The position numbers were made by a program, and so were the translations under genes. From Gammaproteobacteria bacterium (GTDB taxonomy: Bacteria; Pseudomonadota; Gammaproteobacteria; Xanthomonadales; SZUA-36): a stretch of 64,000 bases of DNA. The notes beneath the pieces are model-generated. The model did not search any database and was not told the DNA's origin. It saw only the letters and a program-made list of their open reading frames with translations. Location: NCBI GenBank assembly GCA_030428105.1, contig JAUIBE010000001.1:287359-351358 (forward strand), given 5' to 3'. This document shows, piece after piece, positions 30,133 to 39,693 of the stretch. Numbering within the stretch: the stretch's first letter is position 1; every line of letters begins with the position of its first letter.

Positions 30133-31740
30133 TCAATAGCTGTTTTCGAATCCCCTGTGGGCGCTGTTCATGTACCGTTCCAGGTCTTCGTGGGTTTCGA
30201 CCGGCGTATCCATGCCCGGCTCCCAGATATACGGCGTGATGTAAACGATCACACGCCGCTCGAGGTCGGTACTCTTGCGCTCACCAAACAGGAAGCCCAG
30301 CCCGGGCACCGAGCGCGCACCGGGAACGCCGGCATTGCTCTTGCTGGACTGCTCCGCTTTCAGTCCGCCGATCACGATGGTCTCGCCCGAGCCGATGCGC
30401 ATGGTGGATGAAGCATCGCTACGCGAACGCGCCAACTGGACGTTGTCCAACGTCGGAATGAACTGAGACACGCTGACCGCCAGGTCCATGCGGATCTGCT
30501 CTTCCGGCAACAGGAACGGCGTGATGGTCATGGTGATGCCGCTGGTCACCGGCTGCAGGGTAATTTCCCCGGAGTCCTCCGTAACCGTGGTCACGTAGCG
30601 GTCTTCGGCCACGTCAATCTTTGCCTCGTAACCCGGAATAGCCGCCATGTACGGCCGCGCCATGATGCGCGCCTGGTCTGTTTGCAGCAGCATCGAGATG
30701 GCGGCGCGAAAACCGCGGGTATTGGCCGCGCCCGAGAGGTTGGTGAACGAAATGGTGTCACCGGCCAGGCTGGCCCAATCGATCGACACATCGCTGAAAT
30801 TGCCGCTGGAGCCTTGGGAAATTCGTGTCCCGACCTGCAGCAGGTCGGTCACGCTGAATTCCAGCACGGTGGCCTGCATCATGATGTGGCCGGTATCGGT
30901 ATCGACCGCGCGCAGGATGTCCATGGCATTGCGCACGTCGGCCGAGGGACCCTTCAGCAAGATGGCGTTCTCGGCGTGGAGTGCGGTGAAGGTCAGCGAC
31001 TTGGAGGGCGATCCCGCGTTGCTGTTTTCGGCATCGCTGCCGTCATCATCACTGCTTTCATCGTCATCCTGGCTATCCCCCACATCGATGTCGTAATCAT
31101 CATCGTCGTCGTCATCATCGTCGTCGCTGCCATCGCTGAGCAGCGTATCGAGCAGGGGCTCCAGGGTGCGGGTGTCGGCGTACCGCATTACCCACTTGTG
31201 GAAGATGTAATCGTCTTCCGACGTGATAGCCAGCGGCAGTTCAGGAATGCGCCGGATCACCACCATGTCGCCGCTCAGGGTTGCCTGCATTTGCGCCGGC
31301 CGCAGCAGCGCTTCCAGCGCTTCGGGCATCACCAGGTTTTCAAAGCGTGCCGTTACCCGGCCGCTGATGCGCGACATGCCATCCAGGGTGTAGTTGAACC
31401 CCAGGCGCTCGATCACCGCGCCAATGTGCGCGTTCTCGAGTCGTGCCGTCACCTGCTGTTGCGCCAGCGGCGCGGATGGGTTGCTGACATCCAGGCGGTG
31501 AATGCCATGTTGCCGCGCGGCCGCCCGCTGGGCGGCAGCCTGTTGCGACTCCCGGTCAAACTGCTCCAGCAACTGGTTCAACTCATCGTTGGTCAGGGGC
31601 TCGGGGGTGGTGCTGCACGCGCCGATCATCAGCGCCAGCAACGCGCCGACGACCGGCGCCGTGGCGGAAGCCGGTCGGCGCCAGGCCTTCGGACCGGTCG
31701 CTTGCGTCCGGATGTTGCCGGCGGCTTCTGCTTTGTTCAT
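30133..31740 (-). CDS. secretin-type lipoprotein with poly-Asp insert
   Basis: The 535-residue protein has a signal peptide with a lipobox-like MIGAC at Cys42. Residues about 95-165 form an N-domain of the secretin/TonB short type (HIGAVIERLGFNYTLDG, then ISGRV). A highly acidic insert follows at 203-238, including ten Asp in a row. The C-terminal 270 residues carry the secretin domain: TALHAENAILLKGP, a central QATVLEFS strand, and IVIGGLKAEQ with VPGLGFLFGER near the end. Secretins form outer-membrane rings for type II/III secretion, pili or phage exit, but no other gene of such a machine is here. It lies 20 bp after the TPR kinase gene, in the same operon. The start MNKAEA avoids overlap with the kinase gene. 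Confidence 0.85.
   Translation of the reverse strand: MNKAEAAGNIRTQATGPKAWRRPASATAPVVGALLALMIGACSTTPEPLTNDELNQLLEQFDRESQQAAAQRAAARQHGIHRLDVSNPSAPLAQQQVTARLENAHIGAVIERLGFNYTLDGMSRISGRVTARFENLVMPEALEALLRPAQMQATLSGDMVVIRRIPELPLAITSEDDYIFHKWVMRYADTRTLEPLLDTLLSDGSDDDDDDDDDDYDIDVGDSQDDDESSDDDGSDAENSNAGSPSKSLTFTALHAENAILLKGPSADVRNAMDILRAVDTDTGHIMMQATVLEFSVTDLLQVGTRISQGSSGNFSDVSIDWASLAGDTISFTNLSGAANTRGFRAAISMLLQTDQARIMARPYMAAIPGYEAKIDVAEDRYVTTVTEDSGEITLQPVTSGITMTITPFLLPEEQIRMDLAVSVSQFIPTLDNVQLARSRSDASSTMRIGSGETIVIGGLKAEQSSKSNAGVPGARSVPGLGFLFGERKSTDLERRVIVYITPYIWEPGMDTPVETHEDLERYMNSAHRGFENSY
31027..31134 (-). repeat. GAT/GAC codon repeat coding an acidic run
   Basis: This stretch of the secretin gene is built mostly of mixed GAT and GAC codons, giving ten Asp in a row and then further Asp/Ser/Glu clusters. 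The trinucleotide makeup suggests growth by replication slippage. The coded loop lies between the N-domain and the secretin core and could bind calcium. Confidence 0.85.
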
Positions 31741-31760
31741 GGACCAACCCCTGGTATCCC

Positions 31761-34685
31761 TCACAACGTCACCTCGGACTTGTTCTGCAGGCCCGAAAGC
31801 AGTGCTTCGGCCTCCCGCGTTTTAAAGTGGCCAGCCCCGTACACCGGCCGAAACGCCTGCGCCGCCAGGGACAGTTCCCGCTGCGCACAATCGCGATCTC
31901 CGCTGAGCAGGCAGGCACGACCCAGCAGGACATGTGCATCGAGAATCAGCATGTCGCGGTCTATTTTTTTCCACAGCGCCATCGCCTGCCCGGCCCATCG
32001 GCTGGCCGCCTCGGCGTCTCCCAGTTCAAGGTTGGCTTCCGCCAGCGCGGTAAGCAGGTAGCCGTAGTTGGGCGAAAACAGGCTCAAGCGCCCGCGGCCC
32101 TCGATTTCGGCCGATTCCAGATAACGCACCGCGGCCGCCGGGTCACCGTCCGCCACCATCAAGCGGGCTTTCGCCCGGGCGGCCTGGAAATCCAGGCTGG
32201 AAACCGGCGCGTCCGCCTGCAGTGATTCCTCGATGGTGACAAACAGCGTGCGCGCATCATCGATGCGCCCCAGTTCCATCAGCGCCCGAAACCGGGCCAG
32301 GTCGACGTAGGCCAGGCCGCTGCCGTCGGTGCCTGTAGCGCGCAGCTGGGCACTGATTGAATCCAGCATATCCAGCGCCTGCTGGTAACGTCCCGCCCCC
32401 ATGTGCAACTGGGCCACCCGCCGCTCTGCCACCAGGGTACGGGCTGCATCCGGGCCCAACGCCCTGGCCAGGATTTCGCGGTGTCTTTCCATCGCCTCAA
32501 GCGATTCCTGGCGACGTCCCAACTCCTCCAGGCTCACCGAAATATTTCGCCACAGGTCGGCCACATCGGGGTGATCCGGCCCAAGCCGTGCCTCGGTGTC
32601 CTCCAGCGCCCTGTAGATCAGCGCCAGCGCTTCTTCATCGCGCCCCTGGCGTTCCAGGATGATGCCCAGGTTGTTGCGCGCCACGCCGATCCAGGGGTGA
32701 TCGGGGGGCAGCGACTCGCTCCACTCTGCAAACACCCGTTCGGCGTACGGCAAGGCGCGCTCGATCTGCCAATCGTTGATCAGCACGGTGGCGACATTGT
32801 TCAGCGAAGCGGTGATTTGGCGGTCGCCAACCGGCAGGTTTGCCTCGCGCAACTCCAGCGCGCGCTGGTGATGCACCAATGCTGAAGGATAGTCCTCGCG
32901 AATCACGTACACGTTTCCTAGGCTGTTGTTGAGGTCCGCCAGCAGCAGGGGATACTCGCCAGCCAGTGGCTCGGCCAGCTCCAGCCCCTGCAACAGCACT
33001 TTTTCCGAGGCGTCGAGGTGGCCCAGTCGGCGCAAACTGACGCCGAGGTCTGACATCAGGTTAATGCGCTCCACCGGCGCTTCAATGGCGCTGGCGTCCA
33101 TCACCTCGATGGCCTCGGCCATCAGCTCGGCGCCACGCTGGTAGTCGCCACGTTCGCCGTATACCCGGCCCAGGGTATGCAGCAGCCTGGCCTGCACCGC
33201 GGGCTGGTCGGCGAAGCGTTCTTCCAGCATCTCGGTGCCGCGGTCAATGATGTCCTGCAACAACACTTCTTCGTCTTCCACCCGCAGCGGGCTGGCGTGC
33301 TCCAGCAGGTCGACCAGGAATTCGGAAACCGCGTCGGATTCGGCCAGCGCGGCTCGGGTGTGGCGCACCTCCAGCTCCCTGGCAACGATGCCACCCAGCA
33401 GCGTGAGCAGCACCAGGGCAATCGCGCTTGCCCCGGCCCAGTGCCGGCGCAGGAACTTGCGGGCGCGGTAGGCAGTGTTGGGGGGATGCGCCAACACCGC
33501 GCGTCCCTGCAGGTAGCGCGACAAGTCACGTGCAAGATCCTGCGAGGTCGGATAGCGTCGGTCAGGTTCCAGCGCCAGCGCCCTGGCGACAACGGCGGAT
33601 AAATCGGAGCGCAGCGTGCGTTTCACCGCCTGCACATTGCTGTTCAAACACGCCGCAATGCCTGACTGCTCCTGCGCGTCGAGCGCGTCGAACAGTTGCC
33701 GCATCGCGGGCGCTTCGCGGCTGGTCAGCCGGGCCACCCACTGCGCAAGGCTGAACGCATCCGCGTCGTAGGGGCGCTTGCCGCATAGCAGTTCGCACAA
33801 CACCACGCCCAAGGCGTAGACATCACTGCGGGTATCCAGCGATTGCCGGTCGCTGATGTGCGCCGCCTCGGGGCTCATGTAGGCCGGGGTTCCAATCAGG
33901 TGGCGCCCGGTGAGGTTTTCGGCGCCCTGCTCCTCGGCAGAAAGCGCCGCGGCAATACCGAAATCGATAACACGCACGGTGGGCTCGCCGCTAACCCGGG
34001 TAACCATCAGGTTGGAAGGCTTGATGTCGCGGTGGAGAATGCCGCGGCGATGGGCGTGGGTAATGGCGTTGCAGGCGCCCACAAACAGGCCGATGCGCTG
34101 TTCCATGGTGGCCTTGTGATGGTTGCACCATCGGGTGATGGGCAGCCCCTCGACCAGTTCCATGGCCACCCAGGGCTCGCCACCATCGCTGACGCCCGAC
34201 TCGAACATGGTCGCAATGCCCGGATGCGAAAGGCGCGCCAGGGTGGCGCACTCGCGTTCAAAGCGCAGCTTCTGGGTTTCGGTGGCGTGGGCGCTGATGA
34301 TTTTGAGCGCGACCTCGCGCTCCACCGGTTCACCCTGGCGGGCCCGATACACCACCGCCATGCCGCCCTCGCCCAGCTTGTCGATGATTTCGAAATGTCC
34401 CACCCGGGCGCCGGGCAGGTGGGAGGCGCCGCCCTGGACGCCGTGCATGAACGAAGCCCCCAGCGTCTCCGCGCCAACCAGGATGGGTAGTTCAGACTCG
34501 AGAAATGCCTCGTCTCGCTCCAGTTGCTGCAGCATTTCAAGAATGCGGTCCAGCAATTCCGGTTCTCCGCCAAGCTGGCGGTGCGCCTCGGCGACCCGTT
34601 CAGATACGCCTAGTTCGGACAATTCGCACAGCACCGACTTCAAGCGCTGGTAGCTTGCCGCCGTGTCTGTGTGTCGCTGTCGCAT
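31761..34685 (-). CDS. membrane Ser/Thr protein kinase with TPR tail
   Basis: This 974-residue kinase has an N-terminal helical region, then a Hanks-type kinase domain from about residue 97 to 370: Gly loop LGEGGMA, Lys128 in VALKII, HRDIKPSN with Asp220, DFG at 241 and GTPAYMSPEA. A single membrane helix lies at about 418-436, so the kinase is cytosolic and the tail of about 530 residues is periplasmic. The tail is made of tetratricopeptide repeats, including GRVYGERGDYQRGAELM and LNNSLGNVYVIREDYPSALVH. All catalytic residues are present. It is cotranscribed with the secretin gene just downstream, which suggests the tail senses or organises something at the envelope. Confidence 0.94.
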   Translation of the reverse strand: MRQRHTDTAASYQRLKSVLCELSELGVSERVAEAHRQLGGEPELLDRILEMLQQLERDEAFLESELPILVGAETLGASFMHGVQGGASHLPGARVGHFEIIDKLGEGGMAVVYRARQGEPVEREVALKIISAHATETQKLRFERECATLARLSHPGIATMFESGVSDGGEPWVAMELVEGLPITRWCNHHKATMEQRIGLFVGACNAITHAHRRGILHRDIKPSNLMVTRVSGEPTVRVIDFGIAAALSAEEQGAENLTGRHLIGTPAYMSPEAAHISDRQSLDTRSDVYALGVVLCELLCGKRPYDADAFSLAQWVARLTSREAPAMRQLFDALDAQEQSGIAACLNSNVQAVKRTLRSDLSAVVARALALEPDRRYPTSQDLARDLSRYLQGRAVLAHPPNTAYRARKFLRRHWAGASAIALVLLTLLGGIVARELEVRHTRAALAESDAVSEFLVDLLEHASPLRVEDEEVLLQDIIDRGTEMLEERFADQPAVQARLLHTLGRVYGERGDYQRGAELMAEAIEVMDASAIEAPVERINLMSDLGVSLRRLGHLDASEKVLLQGLELAEPLAGEYPLLLADLNNSLGNVYVIREDYPSALVHHQRALELREANLPVGDRQITASLNNVATVLINDWQIERALPYAERVFAEWSESLPPDHPWIGVARNNLGIILERQGRDEEALALIYRALEDTEARLGPDHPDVADLWRNISVSLEELGRRQESLEAMERHREILARALGPDAARTLVAERRVAQLHMGAGRYQQALDMLDSISAQLRATGTDGSGLAYVDLARFRALMELGRIDDARTLFVTIEESLQADAPVSSLDFQAARAKARLMVADGDPAAAVRYLESAEIEGRGRLSLFSPNYGYLLTALAEANLELGDAEAASRWAGQAMALWKKIDRDMLILDAHVLLGRACLLSGDRDCAQRELSLAAQAFRPVYGAGHFKTREAEALLSGLQNKSEVTL

Positions 34686-34715
34686 TGGATGGTGACCCCG
34701 TTCCCCCAGCGCCCC

Positions 34716-34744
34716 ACACTACCCGCACATCACCAAGCAGACAA
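34716..34744 (-). promoter_or_regulatory. candidate promoter of the kinase-secretin operon
   Basis: On the minus strand TTGTCT and TAGTGT are spaced by 17 bp, ending about 30 bp before the kinase ATG. The match is moderate, and the position in the gap upstream of the kinase supports it. Confidence 0.35.
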
Positions 34745-34815
34745 TGCCCGGCGAAGCAATAGTATGCGGCGAGGAAACCCCGCCGCACGGTGGGTGGTGG
34801 CGATACGATTCCCGC

Positions 34816-35424
34816 TCAGTTGTCGATCTTGCAGGCGTGCTTCTCGTTCTGCCCCTGCGCCTGGTGCCAATACTCATCGCTGACGTCCGAGTTGCTGACC
34901 GTGATGCCCTTGTCCGCCAGTTCGTCCTTGGCGGCGTCGGTCCACTCGATGGTCTTTTTCTTCGGCTTGTTGTCGTTCAGCGAAGTGCCCTTGGATTCCA
35001 GCACCAGCTCACAGCCCGGGGTCACGAACGGATGGGTGCTCTTGGTGCTGCCCCCGTTGATGTCGATGGTCACCTTGTAGCGACAGGGCGCGGGCACGAT
35101 GAACACACCGTAGTCGCCCTCGTTGAGGCTGTTGTTGCTCGACATGTCCACACCGTTGCAGGCGGGATCCGAATCGTAGTCATTGTCGCGCATCTCGACC
35201 TTGGTGGTTTTTACCTGGTAGGAGCCACCATTGGCATAAACCAGCGCCGCACAGGGATTGTCCGGTGCGCCGTCGCCATTGTTGTCTGCGCAGTAGCTGT
35301 TGGTCTTGGTGAAAGCCTTGGTCTTGGCGAACGCACTGGTGGAAACCACGGCCGAAGCCGACGCCAGCACCGCCAGGGCCACGCCGGCCGTTACGAAATT
35401 ACGTTTTGCAGTATTGCTCATCAT
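34816..35424 (-). CDS. small exported protein with Asp/Asn-rich loop, unknown function
   Basis: The product of about 202 residues has a signal peptide ending SAFAKT. Mature features are a DNNGDGAPDN loop similar to calcium-binding loops, a second acidic DNDYDSDPACNG, six Cys in the mature chain, and a Lys-rich patch NDNKPKKK. GAGGTAAGC lies upstream of three successive start codons (GTG-ATG-ATG), and I choose the first ATG. No family was recognised. It is upstream of the kinase gene on the same strand, with 130 bp between, and divergent from the amidohydrolase genes. Confidence 0.7.
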   Translation of the reverse strand: MMSNTAKRNFVTAGVALAVLASASAVVSTSAFAKTKAFTKTNSYCADNNGDGAPDNPCAALVYANGGSYQVKTTKVEMRDNDYDSDPACNGVDMSSNNSLNEGDYGVFIVPAPCRYKVTIDINGGSTKSTHPFVTPGCELVLESKGTSLNDNKPKKKTIEWTDAAKDELADKGITVSNSDVSDEYWHQAQGQNEKHACKIDN

Positions 35425-35530
35425 CACGCTTACCTCTTTTTGGGTTCAGTTCAGCCCTTCAAGCGCAGGCAAGTCGTGATTTGTGCCACAGGGGTTACAC
35501 TAGCCGCTTCAATTTCGAGGGAACCCAACC

Positions 35531-37555
35531 ATGAACCTTGCTCGCCCCCTGGGCCGGATGTACCTGAACTCCTTACTGTTGCTGCCCGGCATTGCGCTGG
35601 CTGACGAAGCGCTTCGCGAGTACACCTGGCTAACGGTGGGAGAACCCTCCGGCAAGCAAACCGTGCAAAAAGGCGATGATGGCTCCACCACCATCACCTT
35701 CAACTTCAATGACCGCGGTCGCGGACCCAACACCAGCACCCTGATGTGGCTCGACCAGCGCGGCTACCCGGTACACCTTTCTATTACCGGAAACAATTAC
35801 AGCGGCGGCCGGGTTGACGAGAGATTTGAGCTGCTGGATCACCAGGCAAAGTGGTCGTCTGAAATTGAATCCGGCACCGCCCCTGCCGCAGATGCCGGTT
35901 TTTACATCGCCAACAATGGCTCGCCCGAGTTGCTGGCCGTGCTGGCTCGCGCCATTCTCAACGATGACGATCAGAGCATTGACCTGCTGCCGTCCGGAAC
36001 CGCCTCAATCGATCAGGTGGCAGAAGCGACGCTTGAACAGAACGGTGAAAGCAAGCACATTGCGCTTTACTCCATCTCTGGCCTCGACCCCAGCCCCACC
36101 CACATCTGGCTGGACGAACAGCAACAGCTCTTCGGCATCGACTACGGCTGGTTCGGTATAACCACCGCGGGCTGGGAACAACACATCAATGTGCTCAAGG
36201 AAGCCCAGGAACAGGCCATCACCGAGCACTACCGCAACCTGGCCGCCAGCCTGACCGAGGACACCGGCGACATGCTGGTGATTCGCGGTGCGCGCATTTT
36301 TGACAGCCTTGCGGGGACGCTCACAGAGCCTGCCACCGTGTTTTCCTGGAAAGGCGAGATTTCATCCGTCTATTTCGAAGAGGTGGAAATCCCCGAAGGT
36401 GCGAGCGTGATCGAGGCCGGCGGCCAGACACTGCTGCCCTCGCTGTGGGATATGCACGCCCACGTCGACATGCCCACGTTCCTGAACTACCTGGCTTCAG
36501 GCGTCAGCAACGTGCGTGACATGGCCAACGACCCCGAGCGCATCAGCCAGCTTCGCGACGATGTCGCATCCGGCCTGATCATGGGCCCGGACGTCTACGC
36601 CCTGGGGTTTATCGACAAGCGCGGTGAATTCTCTGCGCCCACCGGCATGCTGGCGGACACCCTTGAGGAAGCCCTTGGACTGGTCGACTGGTACGCCCAG
36701 CGCGGCTTCTTCGGCATCAAGCTGTACAGCTCGATTGAGCCATCGTGGGTGGCGCCGATTGCCGACTACGCCCACCAGCGCGACATGCTGGTGATGGGCC
36801 ACGTGCCGGCTTACATGAACGCCACCCAGGCGATTGAAGCCGGTTACGACGAAATCACCCACATCAACATGATTTTGCTCAACTTCCTGGGTGCCGAAGA
36901 CCTGGATACGCGCACACCCACCCGCTTCATGGTGCCCGGCGAGCGTGGCGGGGATATTGATCTTTCCAGCCCCGAGGTACGCGCCTTTATCGACCTGATG
37001 GTGGATCGCAACATCAGCCACGACCCCACCCTGTCGATCTTCCTCGATATGTTCCTGAACGAACCCGGCCAGATATCGCCGGTGTTTCGCGACATCGCCG
37101 ATCACTTTCCCGCCAACGGGCGGCGCCAGTCGATTGCCGGCACCGGACGAAATGCAGGCAATGAAGCAACTTTCGCCCGCTCGGCGCAGCGCACCATGGA
37201 ATTGTTGAAGCTGCTGCATGACAGCGGTGTGCAACTGCTCCCGGGCACCGACAACGCCCTGCCCGGCTTTACCCTGATCCGCGAGTTGATGTACTACGCC
37301 GAGGCAGGTATTCCGGCCAACGAGGTCTTGCAGCTTGCCACCATTGGCTCCGCCAACAAGGCCAGGCAGGGGCACCGCCTGGGATCGATCAGCGTGGGCA
37401 AAGCAGCGCATATGCACCTGGTGGACGGCGACCCGACCGAGGATCTCAGCACACTCTACCGCGTGACCGAGGTCATCAAGGGCACCCAGCGCTACAACGC
37501 CGCGGAAGTCCTGCAATCGCAGGGCTTTACGCCATTTGTCGATGGCGGCGAATGA
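35531..37555 (+). CDS. exported amidohydrolase family protein (first of a tandem pair)
   Basis: The 674-residue protein has a short signal peptide ending in IALADE. Residues about 26-250 form a beta-rich domain of unknown function, seen also in the next gene product. The amidohydrolase part follows: an N-terminal VIRGARIFDS strand, HxH at His309/311 (WDMHAHVD), the FFGIKLYSS Lys, MGHVPAYM and EITHINM histidines and the catalytic Asp in PGTDNALPGF. This pattern is imidazolonepropionase-like, used on cyclic amides, peptides or isoaspartyl dipeptides; the substrate is unknown. GAGGG precedes the ATG. It shares similarity along its whole length with the downstream gene product. Confidence 0.88.
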   Translation: MNLARPLGRMYLNSLLLLPGIALADEALREYTWLTVGEPSGKQTVQKGDDGSTTITFNFNDRGRGPNTSTLMWLDQRGYPVHLSITGNNYSGGRVDERFELLDHQAKWSSEIESGTAPAADAGFYIANNGSPELLAVLARAILNDDDQSIDLLPSGTASIDQVAEATLEQNGESKHIALYSISGLDPSPTHIWLDEQQQLFGIDYGWFGITTAGWEQHINVLKEAQEQAITEHYRNLAASLTEDTGDMLVIRGARIFDSLAGTLTEPATVFSWKGEISSVYFEEVEIPEGASVIEAGGQTLLPSLWDMHAHVDMPTFLNYLASGVSNVRDMANDPERISQLRDDVASGLIMGPDVYALGFIDKRGEFSAPTGMLADTLEEALGLVDWYAQRGFFGIKLYSSIEPSWVAPIADYAHQRDMLVMGHVPAYMNATQAIEAGYDEITHINMILLNFLGAEDLDTRTPTRFMVPGERGGDIDLSSPEVRAFIDLMVDRNISHDPTLSIFLDMFLNEPGQISPVFRDIADHFPANGRRQSIAGTGRNAGNEATFARSAQRTMELLKLLHDSGVQLLPGTDNALPGFTLIRELMYYAEAGIPANEVLQLATIGSANKARQGHRLGSISVGKAAHMHLVDGDPTEDLSTLYRVTEVIKGTQRYNAAEVLQSQGFTPFVDGGE

Positions 37556-37592
37556 TCATCAATCACAATAAAACCAACAAGAGGTAATACCG

Positions 37593-39662
37593 ATGCGCAC
37601 CACGAACCTGATTCTTGGCCTGGCGGCCAGCGCTATCCTGCTTGGCTGCTCGCAGGAGCCGCCGCCAGCAGAGCCGGCTGAAACTGCCCTGGCTGAAAGT
37701 ACCCCGCCCGAGGTCCTGACCAGCGTCTACGAATGGCACGCCCGTGGCACTTCCGCCGGGGAAACCACCATTACCCGTTCGGGTGACGGCAAGGTGGCCA
37801 CCGAGGCCTTCGTCCACTGGAACAACCGCGAGTACAGCCTCAGTTCCGAGTTACAGCTGGACGCCGACGGCATGGTGATTGGCCAGACCATCACCGGAAC
37901 CTCGCCCTTCGGCGCACCGATCAACGAGCAATTCAGCTTCAGCGAAGGCGAAGCGCAGTGGAGCACCCGTGGCGAGAGCGGCAGAGCGCGCCGTGAGACC
38001 GCGGCGTTCTACGTGCCCACCGAATGGGCTGCCCTTGGCTCCATGGAAGCGCTGGTCCGAGCCGCTTCAGAGCGTATCGATGGTGAACTTCCGCTATTCC
38101 CGGCCGGAACCGCGCGGGTGGAGAAACTCGCCGACACGACGGTCCCCTCGCCCGAGGGCGAGGCTGTACTTTCGCTTTACGCGGTTAGCGGTATCGATTT
38201 TGCACCGCGCTTCGCCTGGTTCGACCAGGACATGCGCCTGGCGGCGCGTGATGCCGGCCGAATGGGCTTCGTTCCCGCCGGCTGGAGCCCGGAAATTCTC
38301 GAAACCCTGGCCACCATCCAGGGCGAGCAGAGCGCGCTTCGCGCAGAGCGCTATGGCTCTGAACTGGCGCATCGCCCTGCAGGCCGGGTTCTGATCGGTA
38401 ACGTGGATGTCGTCGATGTGGTGAACGGCAAATTGCTGGAAGGCCAAAACGTGATTCTGGAAGGCGGCTTGATCAGCAGTGTTTCAAACGACACTCCCGA
38501 CATGGAGATTGCACGGGTTATTGATGGCGCCGGCAAGACCCTGATTCCCGGCCTGTGGGACATGCACGGTCACTTCTCCCTGGAGGACGGCCTGCTGAAT
38601 ATCGCCGGCGGCATCACCAGCGTGCGCGACCTCGGCAGCACGCCTGAACGCATGGAGGAACTGCAGCAGAAATTTGATTCCGGGCAAGTCATCGGGCCAA
38701 CGACCTATGCAGGCGCCATGATCGACGGCCTGAGCCAATACACCTCGCGCAACCCGGCGGAAACGCTGGATGAAGCGCTGGCCCTGGTCGATCGCTTTGC
38801 CGACGCCGGTTACGTGCAGATCAAGCTGTACAGCTCGATTCTTCCTGAATGGGTTCCAGCCATTGCGGAGCGGGCTCACGAACGCGGCTTGCGCCTGTCC
38901 GGCCACGTGCCGGCTTTCATGTCCGCCCAGCAGGCGGTGGATGGCGGTTACGACGAGATCCAGCACATCAACATGGTGTTCCTGAATTTCCTTGCCGGCG
39001 ACCGCGAGGATACCCGCCAGCAAATTCGTTTTAACCTGTATGGCTCCGATGGCGGCAAGCTCGACCTGGACAGCGCCGAGGTCAACGCGTTCATCGACCA
39101 GCTCAAGGCCAACGATGTGGTCATCGACCCCACCGCGGCGATCTTCCACAGCATGATGACCCACCTGCCTGGCCAGGCCGACCCGACCTTCGAGCCGATT
39201 GCCGAGCACCTGCCGCTTGCCGTGCGTCGTGGCCTGTACATCCCGGCTTTTGAGATCGGCGAGGAGCGCGTCGACGCCTGGGCCGCAACCGCCGTGCGCC
39301 AGGGTGAAATGGTGAAGAAGCTGTACGACAACGGCATCCAGCTGGTGCCCGGCAGCGATGACATGCCGGCCTTTACCATTCACAAGGAACTCGAGCTGTA
39401 CAGCGACTATGGCATTCCCAACGCCGCGGTACTGAAAATTGCCACCGTGGATTCGGCCAATGTGCTTGGCCTTGCTGATCGCACGGGTTCGATCCAGCCA
39501 GGCCTGGCGGCCGACCTGGTGTTGCTGGATGGAAACCCCTTGGAAGACATCAACGCGGTGCGCCGCGGGCTGCTGGTGATCAAGGGCGGCACGCTTTACC
39601 GCCCGGAAGACCTTTACCGGGCGGCAGGCGTGGAGCCCTTCCTGGATTCAGTAAAGCTGTAG
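37593..39662 (+). CDS. lipoprotein amidohydrolase (second of a tandem pair)
   Basis: The 689-residue paralogue of the preceding gene product starts with a lipobox signal (LLGCSQ), so it would be lipid-anchored while its neighbour is soluble. The same two-part design is seen: a beta-rich N-terminal domain and an amidohydrolase barrel with His325/327 in WDMHGHFS, IKLYSS, SGHVPAFM, EIQHINM and PGSDDMPAF. Shared blocks such as GYDEI-HINM and GVEPF-like ends show a local duplication. AGAGG lies 7 bases before the ATG. Only 37 bp separate the two genes, so they are likely one operon. Confidence 0.88.
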   Translation: MRTTNLILGLAASAILLGCSQEPPPAEPAETALAESTPPEVLTSVYEWHARGTSAGETTITRSGDGKVATEAFVHWNNREYSLSSELQLDADGMVIGQTITGTSPFGAPINEQFSFSEGEAQWSTRGESGRARRETAAFYVPTEWAALGSMEALVRAASERIDGELPLFPAGTARVEKLADTTVPSPEGEAVLSLYAVSGIDFAPRFAWFDQDMRLAARDAGRMGFVPAGWSPEILETLATIQGEQSALRAERYGSELAHRPAGRVLIGNVDVVDVVNGKLLEGQNVILEGGLISSVSNDTPDMEIARVIDGAGKTLIPGLWDMHGHFSLEDGLLNIAGGITSVRDLGSTPERMEELQQKFDSGQVIGPTTYAGAMIDGLSQYTSRNPAETLDEALALVDRFADAGYVQIKLYSSILPEWVPAIAERAHERGLRLSGHVPAFMSAQQAVDGGYDEIQHINMVFLNFLAGDREDTRQQIRFNLYGSDGGKLDLDSAEVNAFIDQLKANDVVIDPTAAIFHSMMTHLPGQADPTFEPIAEHLPLAVRRGLYIPAFEIGEERVDAWAATAVRQGEMVKKLYDNGIQLVPGSDDMPAFTIHKELELYSDYGIPNAAVLKIATVDSANVLGLADRTGSIQPGLAADLVLLDGNPLEDINAVRRGLLVIKGGTLYRPEDLYRAAGVEPFLDSVKL

Positions 39663-39693
39663 CGGTCTGTTCCGCCTGGTATGGCCTGGCGCC

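Noticed and set aside
34766..34786. Hairpin GCGGCG/CGCCGC downstream of the small exported protein gene
   Set aside because: The stem is only six pairs with no T run, and it lies close to the kinase promoter region, so a terminator call is not supported.
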